Part shown: positions 35,641 to 43,603 of the stretch, piece after piece
Layout: each line of letters opens with the position of its first letter
Position numbering within the stretch: the first letter of the stretch is position 1
Assembly: GCF_001831495.1 (NCBI RefSeq)
Contig: NZ_CP017689.1
Span: forward strand, 3,720,001 to 3,784,000
Direction of reading: 5' to 3'
Length of the DNA: 64,000 nucleotides
DNA from: Thalassotalea crassostreae
Lineage (GTDB): Bacteria; Pseudomonadota; Gammaproteobacteria; Enterobacterales; Alteromonadaceae
The notes under the pieces: generated by a model
Told to the model about the DNA's origin: nothing
The model's input: the letters and a program-made list of their open reading frames with translations, nothing else
The model's database searches: none
Translations under genes and position numbers: made by a program

Positions 35641-36266
35641 AACGTATAGGCATTACTCAGAGAGTTGAAGTTGTAAAAAGCTACGGCGAACGCCGCGATT
35701 GTCTTGATCAACAGTGGTCAAATTTGATTATCCAGTTAGGTTTTTTGCCGATACCTTTGCCAAACGTATCTGAAGATATGGTGGAAGCTCTTGTAACAGC
35801 CTTGCAACTTGATGCTATTATTTTAAGCGGCGGTAATTCTATAACGACTTTAAATCCCGAGGCCTCAGATGCAGCACCAGAGCGCGACGAGTTTGAAAAC
35901 GCTATTATTGCTAAAGCACTTGAGACTAATATTCCTCTAATCGGTGTTTGTAGAGGAATGCAGGTATTAAACCTTGCTATGGGTGGAGCTTTAGCTAAGA
36001 CTCAAGGTCATGTTGGTCAGCGCCATTCAATAACTTCCAATGTAAAAGGCTTTGATTTACCTAAAACAGTTAATAGTTTTCACAATTATTGCGTACCAAA
36101 TGACGGTCTTGCTAAATCATTAGAGCCACTAGCTTACGATGATGGAGGCAATATTGAAGCCTTTTATAGTATTAGCTCAAAGATTTTAGGGATCATGTGG
36201 CACCCTGAGCGCGAAGAAAATTTCACTAACCTTGATATTCAATTACTAAAAAGATTTTTATTATGA
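35637..36266 (+). CDS. Class I glutamine amidotransferase-like hydrolase (gamma-glutamyl-CDP-amidate hydrolase type)
   Basis: A 209-residue peptidase C26-like enzyme. The nucleophile C105 is in 'LIGVCRGMQVLNLAMGG', and the His-Glu pair is H189/E191 in 'GIMWHPEREE'. 'YGERRDCLDQQWSNLI' near the N-terminus is characteristic of the Cj1417-type branch, which removes glutamate from CDP-L-glutamine to leave cytidine diphosphoramidate, and not of PuuD-type GABA hydrolases. The TTG start overlaps the stop of the kinase gene (TTGA), and its own stop overlaps the next start (ATGA), so the three are translationally coupled. The substrate is inferred from context. Confidence 0.8.
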   Translation: MKRIGITQRVEVVKSYGERRDCLDQQWSNLIIQLGFLPIPLPNVSEDMVEALVTALQLDAIILSGGNSITTLNPEASDAAPERDEFENAIIAKALETNIPLIGVCRGMQVLNLAMGGALAKTQGHVGQRHSITSNVKGFDLPKTVNSFHNYCVPNDGLAKSLEPLAYDDGGNIEAFYSISSKILGIMWHPEREENFTNLDIQLLKRFLL

Positions 36267-37039
36267 CTAGAGTTCTTATATTAGCGGCCGGCGAAGGTAC
36301 ACGTTTACGCCCTTTGACCAATGATAAACCTAAATGTATGGTGCCTTTACTTGGTACGTCTCTGGTTGAGCGACAAATCGCTTGTTTAAAACGCCAGGGA
36401 ATTACTGACATTCATATCGCTACCGGTTATCGAGCTGAACAAATCGAAACATTGGGATACCCAACCTCGTTGAATCCGCGTTACAACCAGACAAATATGG
36501 TTAGCACGTTATTTTGTGCATTAGATTTTATCGAACAAGAAGGTGATTTAATCATTGCCTATGGCGATATTGTTTATGACGATATTAACCTTACTACACT
36601 GTTAGAAAGTGACGGTGAGATCGCATTAATGATTGATAAAAAATGGCGTGACTTATGGTCATTGCGTTTGGAAAATCCTTTAGAAGATGCTGAAACTTTG
36701 GTCATGAATGATGCTGGTTATGTAACTGAGTTAGGTAAAAAGCCTGAAAACTACGATCGCATACAAGGTCAATACACTGGTCTGATTAAAATTAGTGCCG
36801 ATAAAATATCTGACTTTGTAGCTTTTTATAAACAGCTCGATCGTAACGCTAGTTTTGACGGAAAAGACTTCGACAATATGTACATGACAAGCTTTTTGCA
36901 GTCATTAATTGATGCCGGTTGGAAGACAAAAGCAGCATTAGTAAATAACGGCTGGCTAGAAATTGATTCTGTGGACGATCTTGAAGAATACGAATCACTG
37001 GCTAAACAAGGTAAGTTAGATAAATTCTATAAAGTTTAA
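36263..37039 (+). CDS. Nucleotidyltransferase, phosphoglutamine/phosphocholine cytidylyltransferase type
   Basis: A 258-residue NTP transferase. The nucleotide loop 'VLILAAGEGTRLRPLTNDKP' with 'KCMVPLLG' is intact, 'LIIAYGDIVYDDI' carries the metal Asp, and 'IALMIDKKWRDLW' and 'NNGWLEIDSVDDLEEYE' are typical of the LicC/Cj1416 branch. Cj1416 couples CTP to glutamine phosphate; LicC couples CTP to phosphocholine. Position behind a glutamine-kinase-like and an amidate-hydrolase-like gene favours the first. It is last in the operon; an AT-rich inverted repeat follows. Confidence 0.8.
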   Translation: MTRVLILAAGEGTRLRPLTNDKPKCMVPLLGTSLVERQIACLKRQGITDIHIATGYRAEQIETLGYPTSLNPRYNQTNMVSTLFCALDFIEQEGDLIIAYGDIVYDDINLTTLLESDGEIALMIDKKWRDLWSLRLENPLEDAETLVMNDAGYVTELGKKPENYDRIQGQYTGLIKISADKISDFVAFYKQLDRNASFDGKDFDNMYMTSFLQSLIDAGWKTKAALVNNGWLEIDSVDDLEEYESLAKQGKLDKFYKV

Positions 37040-37077
37040 ATCCACATTAGAAAGCTTTATTAGTAAAAGGATTTAGA

Positions 37078-37118
37078 GTGATTTATTATTTAAACTCGAG
37101 CTTTAAATAATAAATCAC
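37078..37118. repeat. Perfect AT-rich inverted repeat between convergent genes
   Basis: Two 17-bp arms (37078-37094 and 37102-37118) are perfectly complementary around a CTCGAGC loop. It sits between the cytidylyltransferase and the converging licD-family gene. There is no T-run, so it is at best a weak terminator; it could protect mRNA 3' ends. Confidence 0.6.
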
Positions 37119-37152
37119 CGCAAAATATAAAGACTTATACAAGTCACACTAA

Positions 37153-37908
37153 CTAAAGTGAGAACTCAATAATATTATGGGTTTTTCTATCTTTTTCTGC
37201 TGGCAGTTCCATATAGTTGCCATATTTATATTCTAAATATTTTTCGATGTTATGAGGAACATTTATCATTAAATGTTCGAAAGGAAGCTGGTGCTCAGAC
37301 CAATTTTCCTGAACGTCAAAATAATCATGCAGTAAAAGGTAACCAATCTTATCTACACTTTTATCATTATCGCTTTGGCTAACTTTGTCATATTCAGCAA
37401 AATATGATTTGGCATTTTTAAAAGGGTTCGTAAGAAAATATAACCACTTCTTATATGGTTTTAAACTGCGACGAAAATTATCAGAGCATTTTTCTAGTTG
37501 CTTAAATTTACTCTCTGTATTTGTACTTTTATCGATATTATCTAATGGAAAAATATCTACGTAGACACCATGATGAATATCGAAGGTTTTAAAACGTCGC
37601 TCTACAAAACGAGAACCATTTAAACGAACCTTAGCAAAATATAAAGGGTAGGTTGATTCGGTTGAGTAATGTTGAATAAACAAATTGTCAGGCATGTCAT
37701 TCTGCATCTTTAAAAACCTGTCATAGTCCTCTCTTGGCATACCAAGATCAATATCGTCATCCCAAGGAATAAAGCCCTTATGTCGATAAGCACCAAGTAA
37801 CGTTCCACAAACAGCAATATAATTGAGGTTATGTTCTTTAAACACCGCTAGTAACTGCTCTAAAATACCTAATTGGGCATTTTGTATTTGTTTTATATCT
37901 TTTTTCAT
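37153..37908 (-). CDS. LicD family phosphotransferase
   Basis: A 251-residue protein with the LicD signature 'AVCGTLLGAYRHKGFIPWD' and 'DDIDLGMPREDYDRF', where the Asp cluster binds metal. LicD proteins move phosphocholine or similar groups from a CDP carrier to surface glycans or glycoprotein sugars. It is encoded convergently to a cytidylyltransferase operon, which suggests that it transfers the group that operon makes. It has no signal peptide or membrane helix. tRNA-His is transcribed toward it from the right, with no clear terminator between. Confidence 0.87.
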   Translation of the reverse strand: MKKDIKQIQNAQLGILEQLLAVFKEHNLNYIAVCGTLLGAYRHKGFIPWDDDIDLGMPREDYDRFLKMQNDMPDNLFIQHYSTESTYPLYFAKVRLNGSRFVERRFKTFDIHHGVYVDIFPLDNIDKSTNTESKFKQLEKCSDNFRRSLKPYKKWLYFLTNPFKNAKSYFAEYDKVSQSDNDKSVDKIGYLLLHDYFDVQENWSEHQLPFEHLMINVPHNIEKYLEYKYGNYMELPAEKDRKTHNIIEFSL

Positions 37909-38010
37909 TACTTTTAACCTTACTTTTCATCGACTAACTATATTAATGGTAGTTTGATTAAACTAAAAGGTGGTTTTTAAAATAATTAAATAAAATGACT
38001 GTTTACAATG

Positions 38011-38466
38011 TTGAACCTCACGGAAACTGAGAATGGAATCACCCGTGATTCTAATGAGTAAAGTTTAAATTAATTTGAGAAAATGGGGGGATTACCGGGT
38101 GGCTAATGGGATTTGAGCCTCACGGAAATTGTAAGTCGGAATCACAAGTGATTCTAATGAATAAAGTTTAAATTAATTTGAGAAAGTGGGGTGGCTAATG
38201 GGATTTGAACCTCACGGAAATTGTAAGTCGGAATCACAAGTGATTCTAATGAATAAAGTTTAAATTAATTTGAGAAAGTGGGGTGGCTAATGGGATTTGA
38301 ACCTCACGGAAATTGTAAGTCGGAATCACAAGTGATTCTAATGAATAAAGTTTAAATTAATTTGAGAAAGTGGGGTGGCTAATGGGATTTGAACCTCACG
38401 GAAATTGTAAGTCGGAATCACAAGTGATTCTAATGAATAAAGTTTAAATTAATTTGAGAAAGTGGG
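38011..38466 (-). repeat. Tandem array of 92-bp units carrying tRNA-His 3' halves
   Basis: Four full units start at 38099, 38191, 38283 and 38375, and a degenerate fifth begins before 38011. The last three are identical; the one at 38099 differs by one base. Each unit, read on the minus strand, has the end of tRNA-His: T-arm, acceptor 3' strand and CCA (AAATCCCATTAGCCACCCCA), preceded by an anticodon-like TTGTGATTCCG and followed by an AT-rich spacer. The D-arm half is missing. Thus the units are pseudo-tRNA halves directly downstream of the real gene. Confidence 0.88.
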
Positions 38467-38539
38467 GTGGCTAATGGGATTTGAACCCACGACAACCGGA
38501 ATCACAATCCGGGGCTCTACCAACTGAGCTATAGCCACC
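38463..38539 (-). tRNA. tRNA-His (GTG)
   Basis: A 77-base gene with the extra G at -1 typical of tRNA-His, paired with C73, an encoded CCA, D-loop AGCTCAGTTGGTAGAGC, anticodon loop TTGTGAT and T-loop GTTCAAATC. It is nearly identical to E. coli tRNA-His. It stands alone, with the repeat array directly behind its 3' end; units of the array begin inside its acceptor sequence. Confidence 0.97.
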
Positions 38540-38801
38540 ACTGATGTTTAGAATAAACAGCTGCATCAAGGTTTGAAACAGTGCGCGGATTGTATATAGA
38601 TCGCCTAAAACATTCAACCCTGTATCATTAAATCATATCAATTTATTTTTAGTCTGGTTAATATCTCAGCTTTTTTATGAGACTAAATTACAATTTGCTT
38701 CTAAATCTGCTAGATTAGTTAACGTATGACAACGTACAAATAAGATTACATATTGGTTTACGAACCAATATTATAAGAATGTAACTAATAACAATAATTA
38801 T

Positions 38802-40613
38802 ATGTCGTATTTAAATAAATTCATTTCTACTTTTTGCATTACTATTATCGCTTTATTTAGCGTGGCTAGTTATGCCGAAAATAGCTTACCGACAATCGTA
38901 CTTAATGGTAATGAGCAAGGCATATCTGTCAGCGCGAACAGTGCCTACTTAATCGATAAAGATTCTACCTTAACTGCTCAAAGTGTTGCCAATTCTGATA
39001 AATTTATTGCCGCCGACGCCGATATCAATTCTTGGTTAGAAAAAACTTCAGGTTCTGTATGGAGCAAATTAGTCGTTAGAAACGGCACTGATAAAAACTT
39101 AACCGTATATATTGAATACCCGTTTAATCAGCCATCTACTGTGGTTTTATACCAACGTTTATCCGGCAGCAATAGCGCCTTTAATTTAGTAAAGAATGAT
39201 CTTCGTGACACGTCTAATCAAAGAGAGATTTCAACGCCGAGAGTGGCGTTACCGCTCAATCTTGAGCCAAATGAAAGTAAAGAATTATTAATTGAAACCT
39301 ATAGCGATATTGCCACCGTTAGGTTTACTGATTTTAGAATTTGGTCAACAGCGAATTTAGTACATGCTTCGAATGTTGAGCACATCATCTTCGGTATTGT
39401 GTTTTGTTTCATCATCGTATCGTCATTTATTAGCCTTGTTCTATTTAGGGTTTTAAAAGAAAAGTTCTTCCTTTGGTATAGCTTATTTGCACTGAGTTCA
39501 TTTCCGGTACTTGGCTTAGTTACCGGCATCCTTAACCTTTATATTCCAAATCTTGATTACCATCCGCTCGGCACTATTTCTATGGTGGTTATGATGGCTG
39601 CTGGTATTCAATTTATTCGAGCTTACAGTAATGCGTCATATCACTCTTTGCTCGCCGATAAAATTCTACATCTGACTTTGCTATTAGCTCTAATTGCGTT
39701 GCCGGTAGCCATTATAGGCTTCCATGAATTAGCCATGGATATTCAACAATTAGCAATTTTCACCTTCCCTGTTGCGATAATTACTGCAATTTATTGTGGC
39801 GTAAAAGGTGAAAAACAAATGTCGACGATGATCCTAGCTAAGTCGCTATTTTTCGTCACATTACTGGTTCTTAATTTACAGTCTTGGGGGTATGTTAAAC
39901 CAACTTATGGTTTAGTTTATTTACCAACGGTTGGCATGTTAGCGCAATTAATTTGTTTATTATGGGCGATGTATAACAAAGCAAAAATTCACTTTAGTGA
40001 AGGGTCAGCTGAAGACATCGATTCAATCACTGATGCTTATGAACAAGCTTACGCATTGCAAGAACAAGTGAAGCGTCAAAATCAGATGCTTAAAGCCGCT
40101 AAAGAACAAGCTGAGTTTGAAGCGCGTACGGATATGCTTACTCACCTACCAAATCGTCGCGCTTTTATGAATCTAGCGAAGATGGCTATTGCCCAAGCAA
40201 ATCGCCAACAAAAGCCTTTAACATTCATTGCCTTTGATATCGATAACTTCAAGTTAATCAACGACCAATATGGGCATCCTGCCGGTGACCAAACATTAGT
40301 CGAAGTAGCAGAACTTACCCGCACTATGATCCGTGCCAGTGATTTTTGTGGTCGTATTGGTGGCGAAGAATTTATGATCGGGTGTCATAATAACTCGCTA
40401 GGTGATGCTTATAACTTGGCAGAACGTATTCGTAAAGCGATTGAAGAATGTGTAATTGATTTCGATGGCCATAGTTTTTCAACCACAGTGAGTCTTGGCT
40501 TAGCACAAGTAACCGAAGATGATGACTTAGAATCGGTCATCAAAAAAGCCGATGAAGCGATGTACGAATCAAAAGCTAACGGTAAAAACAAGGTTACCCA
40601 TTTCGCTGCTTAA
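38802..40613 (+). CDS. Membrane diguanylate cyclase with 7TMR-DISM sensor
   Basis: A 603-residue protein that should make c-di-GMP. After a signal peptide (~1-25) comes a periplasmic 7TMR-DISMED2-type beta domain (~30-180), then seven membrane helices (~190-390), a coiled coil ('EQVKRQNQMLKAAKEQAEFE') and a C-terminal GGDEF domain. The active site reads GGEEF ('FCGRIGGEEFMIGCH'), and 'FIAFDIDNFKLINDQYGHPA' holds the metal and base-binding residues. There is no inhibitory RxxD at the usual place before the active site. It is transcribed away from tRNA-His. The 262-bp gap before it has only AT-rich promoter-like DNA. Confidence 0.92.
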   Translation: MSYLNKFISTFCITIIALFSVASYAENSLPTIVLNGNEQGISVSANSAYLIDKDSTLTAQSVANSDKFIAADADINSWLEKTSGSVWSKLVVRNGTDKNLTVYIEYPFNQPSTVVLYQRLSGSNSAFNLVKNDLRDTSNQREISTPRVALPLNLEPNESKELLIETYSDIATVRFTDFRIWSTANLVHASNVEHIIFGIVFCFIIVSSFISLVLFRVLKEKFFLWYSLFALSSFPVLGLVTGILNLYIPNLDYHPLGTISMVVMMAAGIQFIRAYSNASYHSLLADKILHLTLLLALIALPVAIIGFHELAMDIQQLAIFTFPVAIITAIYCGVKGEKQMSTMILAKSLFFVTLLVLNLQSWGYVKPTYGLVYLPTVGMLAQLICLLWAMYNKAKIHFSEGSAEDIDSITDAYEQAYALQEQVKRQNQMLKAAKEQAEFEARTDMLTHLPNRRAFMNLAKMAIAQANRQQKPLTFIAFDIDNFKLINDQYGHPAGDQTLVEVAELTRTMIRASDFCGRIGGEEFMIGCHNNSLGDAYNLAERIRKAIEECVIDFDGHSFSTTVSLGLAQVTEDDDLESVIKKADEAMYESKANGKNKVTHFAA

Positions 40614-40619
40614 TTTTGC

Positions 40620-40649
40620 ATAGCACGAGCCAAACGTGGCGAGTGCTAT
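40620..40649 (+). other. Hairpin with tandem GA/GA internal loop
   Basis: ATAGCAC-GA-GCCA-AACG-TGGC-GA-GTGCTAT folds into a hairpin with a symmetrical GA/GA internal loop, likely to form sheared pairs. It lies between the cyclase and the DUF1285 gene and has no T-run, so it may be an RNA stability element or protein site in place of a terminator. Confidence 0.45.
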
Positions 40650-40685
40650 AATTAATCTACCAATTAACTACTATCAAACACCACT

Positions 40686-41228
40686 ATGTCTCTTGAAAGT
40701 ATCCGTAAGCAACTTGCCGACCAAGAAAGCGCCTTTCCTCCAGTTGAACAGTGGGATCCACCATATTGCGGTGAGATAGATATTATTATCAAAGCAAATG
40801 GTGATTGGCACTATAACGGCAGCGCCATTGAACGGTTACGCTTAGTAAAGCTATTTGCCAGCGTGATAAAATATCAAGACGACGAATACTTTTTGGTAAC
40901 GCCAGTAGAGAAAATTAAGATTAAGGTAGAACAGTTACCTTTTGTGGTTACGTCTTGGCAATGGCTTGAAGATATAGAGCCTGCAACGATGGAATTGACA
41001 ACGAACTTAGGTGATCGGGTTTTACTTAATGACGAACATCCATTGGTTATCGATAGTAATGGCCAATTGAGTATCAACATTCGTCGTAATCTAATGGCGA
41101 GCATTCATCGTAATGTGTTTTATCAGTGGGCAGAATTAGCCGATATAGTAGAACATGAAAAAAGCCAGCAATTGCTTATTCACAGTGCTGGCTCTAGCTT
41201 TTGTTTAGGTGATGTCAGTACAGACTAA
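40686..41228 (+). CDS. DUF1285 domain-containing protein
   Basis: A 180-residue cytosolic protein of the DUF1285 family, marked by 'PPYCGEIDIIIKANGDWHYN' and 'GSAIERLRLVKLFASVIKYQ', then 'YFLVTPVEKIKIKVEQLPFV' and the C-terminal 'RNVFYQWAELADI'. Its function is unknown. It follows the diguanylate cyclase by 72 bases and converges on hemN with only 25 bases between. Confidence 0.88.
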   Translation: MSLESIRKQLADQESAFPPVEQWDPPYCGEIDIIIKANGDWHYNGSAIERLRLVKLFASVIKYQDDEYFLVTPVEKIKIKVEQLPFVVTSWQWLEDIEPATMELTTNLGDRVLLNDEHPLVIDSNGQLSINIRRNLMASIHRNVFYQWAELADIVEHEKSQQLLIHSAGSSFCLGDVSTD

Positions 41229-41253
41229 TACTGTCAGCACTGAATTATGAATA

Positions 41254-42624
41254 TTAAATCACACGAGAGAATCGTTGTTGATGTAATTTCGTCTTTAAAT
41301 ATGCGTCAAACGACATGCAAATATTACGGATCAATAAGCGTCCTTTTTCAGCAACAATAATTTCATCATCGGTGATCGTTACCAAATCATCTTCAATAAA
41401 AGTATTAAGGCTTAATAAGTCGTCAGCAAAGTAGTCATCAAAACTAATGTTATAAAGAGCACTGACACTAATTTTATTAATACTGAAATTACACATCAAC
41501 TCTTTGATCACATGGGCGCGAATCGTATCATCAATTGTGGTCGCAATACCTTTTTCAAGGGCGTTACCTTTTTCATTAACTGCTTGATAATATTCTTTTA
41601 AGGTTTTGCTATTCTGACTAAAACTTTGACCAATAGCGCTAATAGAAGACACGCCTAACGCTAATAAATCACATTCTCCAAGTGTCGTATAACCTTGGAA
41701 ATTTCGGTGCAATTTTCCTTCACGTTGAGCAATCGCCAATTCATCGTTAGGTTTTGCAAAATGATCCATACCAATAAATTCATAGCCCAAGTCTAAAAAC
41801 GACTCAATGGCGTATTGCATCAATGTTAATTTTTGCTCAGCATTTGGCAACCATTGGTCACGGATTTTGCGTTGTGCCGCAAAGCGACTTGGTAGATGGG
41901 CGTAACTAAATAATGAAATTCGGTCTGGATCAATTAATTTAACCGCAGCGATAGTGTTGGCGAATGTCTCCGGTGTTTGATGGGGTAAACCATAAATTAA
42001 ATCGATATTAACCGAGCTGATACCAACAGCCTTAGCACGTTGAACTAGATCAATAATAAACTCTGTGCTCTGCTCTCTATTAATCGCTTTTTGAACTTTC
42101 GTATCAACATCTTGAACACCGATACTGATACGATTAAAACCAACTTCGTATAGGTGGTCGATTAAATCTAATTCAATTTCTCTTGGGTCAATTTCAATGC
42201 TCATTTCTAACTGTTCATCAAAATCGTAACTCGACTTTAACTTATCAACTAATCGACTGATTTGTTGTTTGGTTAAAAATGTTGGTGTGCCGCCCCCCCA
42301 ATGTAACTGTTTTACTTTATGGCTTTTGAATAAAGGTGCTCTCGATTCAATTTCTTTAAACAAATAATCGAGGTATTCATCTGCTTTGTCACTATGACGA
42401 GTAACAATCTTGTTGCAACCACAGTAATAGCAAAGGCTATGACAAAATGGCACATGAACATAGAGAGACAAATTGTTATTTTCTGAATTTTCAACAGCTT
42501 GCACAAAATCATTTTCAGAAAAGTCTGAATGAAATTCAAGCGCCGTAGGATAAGAGGTATAGCGAGGGCCGCTTACGTTATATTTAGACAATAATTCAGG
42601 GGAAAACATTTTAGATGACATCAA
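41254..42624 (-). CDS. hemN: Oxygen-independent coproporphyrinogen III oxidase
   Basis: A 456-residue radical-SAM enzyme that decarboxylates coproporphyrinogen III in heme synthesis without oxygen. The 4Fe-4S cysteines are in 'FCHSLCYYCGCNKIV' (C-x3-C-x2-C, then the extra Cys of HemN), the SAM-binding 'LHWGGGTPTFL' follows, and 'GPRYTSYPTALEFH' is the typical N-terminus. Length matches E. coli HemN (457). A run of seven G on the coding strand in the HWGGGTPT codons is just codon choice. I found no convincing FNR box upstream. yihI and two small genes lie further upstream on the same strand. Confidence 0.95.
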   Translation of the reverse strand: MMSSKMFSPELLSKYNVSGPRYTSYPTALEFHSDFSENDFVQAVENSENNNLSLYVHVPFCHSLCYYCGCNKIVTRHSDKADEYLDYLFKEIESRAPLFKSHKVKQLHWGGGTPTFLTKQQISRLVDKLKSSYDFDEQLEMSIEIDPREIELDLIDHLYEVGFNRISIGVQDVDTKVQKAINREQSTEFIIDLVQRAKAVGISSVNIDLIYGLPHQTPETFANTIAAVKLIDPDRISLFSYAHLPSRFAAQRKIRDQWLPNAEQKLTLMQYAIESFLDLGYEFIGMDHFAKPNDELAIAQREGKLHRNFQGYTTLGECDLLALGVSSISAIGQSFSQNSKTLKEYYQAVNEKGNALEKGIATTIDDTIRAHVIKELMCNFSINKISVSALYNISFDDYFADDLLSLNTFIEDDLVTITDDEIIVAEKGRLLIRNICMSFDAYLKTKLHQQRFSRVI

Positions 42625-42764
42625 ACAAACCTATTACTATTTTAAGTTTGTCATTCTATCGAAACGACATAATTTTTTATTGATCGAGCGCAATCATTTA
42701 GCAATTGATTAACATTTGCAGATGCATAAAGCGATGAAATTGGTTTAACTGGATTGGTGCAGAA

Positions 42765-43076
42765 CTAGTCTGCACATTGTATACATTTGGTCGCTGATGG
42801 TTGAACTTCTAATCGTTTGGCCGCGATTTCTTCGCCGCAATCCATGCATACACCATAGGAGCCATTGTCGATTCGAGTAATGGCATTAGAAAGTTGCTGG
42901 ATTTCAATCTTAGCTTCTGATTCGAGTGCGTTTAACACTTCATCATTTTCACGTTCACCGGCTTGTTCTGACCAATCTGCGGCTCTTCCGTCGGCAAAGT
43001 CTTCATGGATTGACGAAACTCTAGATTGTAATTCAATAATGCGTTTGGTGAATTCACTTTTCAGCTGCTCAGACAT
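42765..43076 (-). CDS. TraR/DksA-type zinc-finger protein
   Basis: A 103-residue short DksA relative. The C-terminal C4 finger is 'CMDCGEEIAAKRLEVQPS' then 'CIQCAD' (C-x2-C-x17-C-x2-C), preceded by a helical hairpin 'LESEAKIEIQQLSNAITRID' that could enter the RNA polymerase secondary channel. The coiled-coil tip acidic pair of DksA is not evident, so direct ppGpp-like regulation is uncertain. AGGGAGCT in front of the ATG is a good ribosome site. Confidence 0.87.
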   Translation of the reverse strand: MSEQLKSEFTKRIIELQSRVSSIHEDFADGRAADWSEQAGERENDEVLNALESEAKIEIQQLSNAITRIDNGSYGVCMDCGEEIAAKRLEVQPSATKCIQCAD

Positions 43077-43097
43077 TATTCAGCTCCCTTTCTATTT

Positions 43098-43592
43098 TTA
43101 TTGTTGATTTAGCTCCTGTTGTAAATTCTCAGCATAAGGAACTAGGTTTTTAACATCCAACATTACCGCAGACTCAAATTCTTGTTCATGGCCCATACGC
43201 TCTAAGTCAAGAGTTAACCTATCTTTCTTAGTTAACTCTTTACGAGCATCTAAAATCGGCATATGTTTGATTTTACTATATAACTTAAATATAGCAGGAA
43301 ATTGAGTTTGTATTTCTTCTGAGCCATTTTCCATAGATTCAATCAACACAGATAATCGCCAACACCCTTCTGAAATCTCACACTGCTCTTGCTCCATGGC
43401 TTTGCCAATTAACACTACTGAATTGATGATTTTCAAGTCTTTAGCGTTATGTTTGAGTCTTTGCTCTTCCGCCAATGCAAGTTGTTGCTTATTTTGCTCG
43501 CGTAATTTAAGCAATAAGACTGTTGCATAGGTTGCCAGTGAAAAAATCACAACGGCAGCCACGCACAATAATAGAATCATGGTTGTTGTCAT
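43098..43592 (-). CDS. DUF2489 domain-containing membrane protein
   Basis: A 164-residue protein with one N-terminal membrane helix ('MILLLCVAAVVIFSLATYAT') and a helical cytosolic part including 'IINSVVLIGKAMEQEQCEIS' and 'EGCWRLSVLIESM', as in the DUF2489 family found beside yihI and hemN in gammaproteobacteria. Its function is unknown. It is 11 bases after yihI and 21 before the DksA-like gene, so these three form one operon. Confidence 0.85.
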   Translation of the reverse strand: MTTTMILLLCVAAVVIFSLATYATVLLLKLREQNKQQLALAEEQRLKHNAKDLKIINSVVLIGKAMEQEQCEISEGCWRLSVLIESMENGSEEIQTQFPAIFKLYSKIKHMPILDARKELTKKDRLTLDLERMGHEQEFESAVMLDVKNLVPYAENLQQELNQQ

Positions 43593-43603
43593 GTTTTAGC
43601 CTG

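Noticed and set aside
38011..38466. Regular direct repeats that might suggest a CRISPR array
   Set aside because: The units are continuous 92-bp tandem copies derived from tRNA-His, without unique spacers and without cas genes.
42290..42300. Run of seven C in hemN as a phase-variable tract
   Set aside because: It arises from Gly codons of the conserved GGGTP motif and is short; there is no other sign of phase variation.
42660..42720. Possible FNR box upstream of hemN (TTGATCGAGCGCAATCA)
   Set aside because: The half-sites are separated by 7-8 bases instead of 4 and the symmetry does not fit TTGAT-N4-ATCAA.
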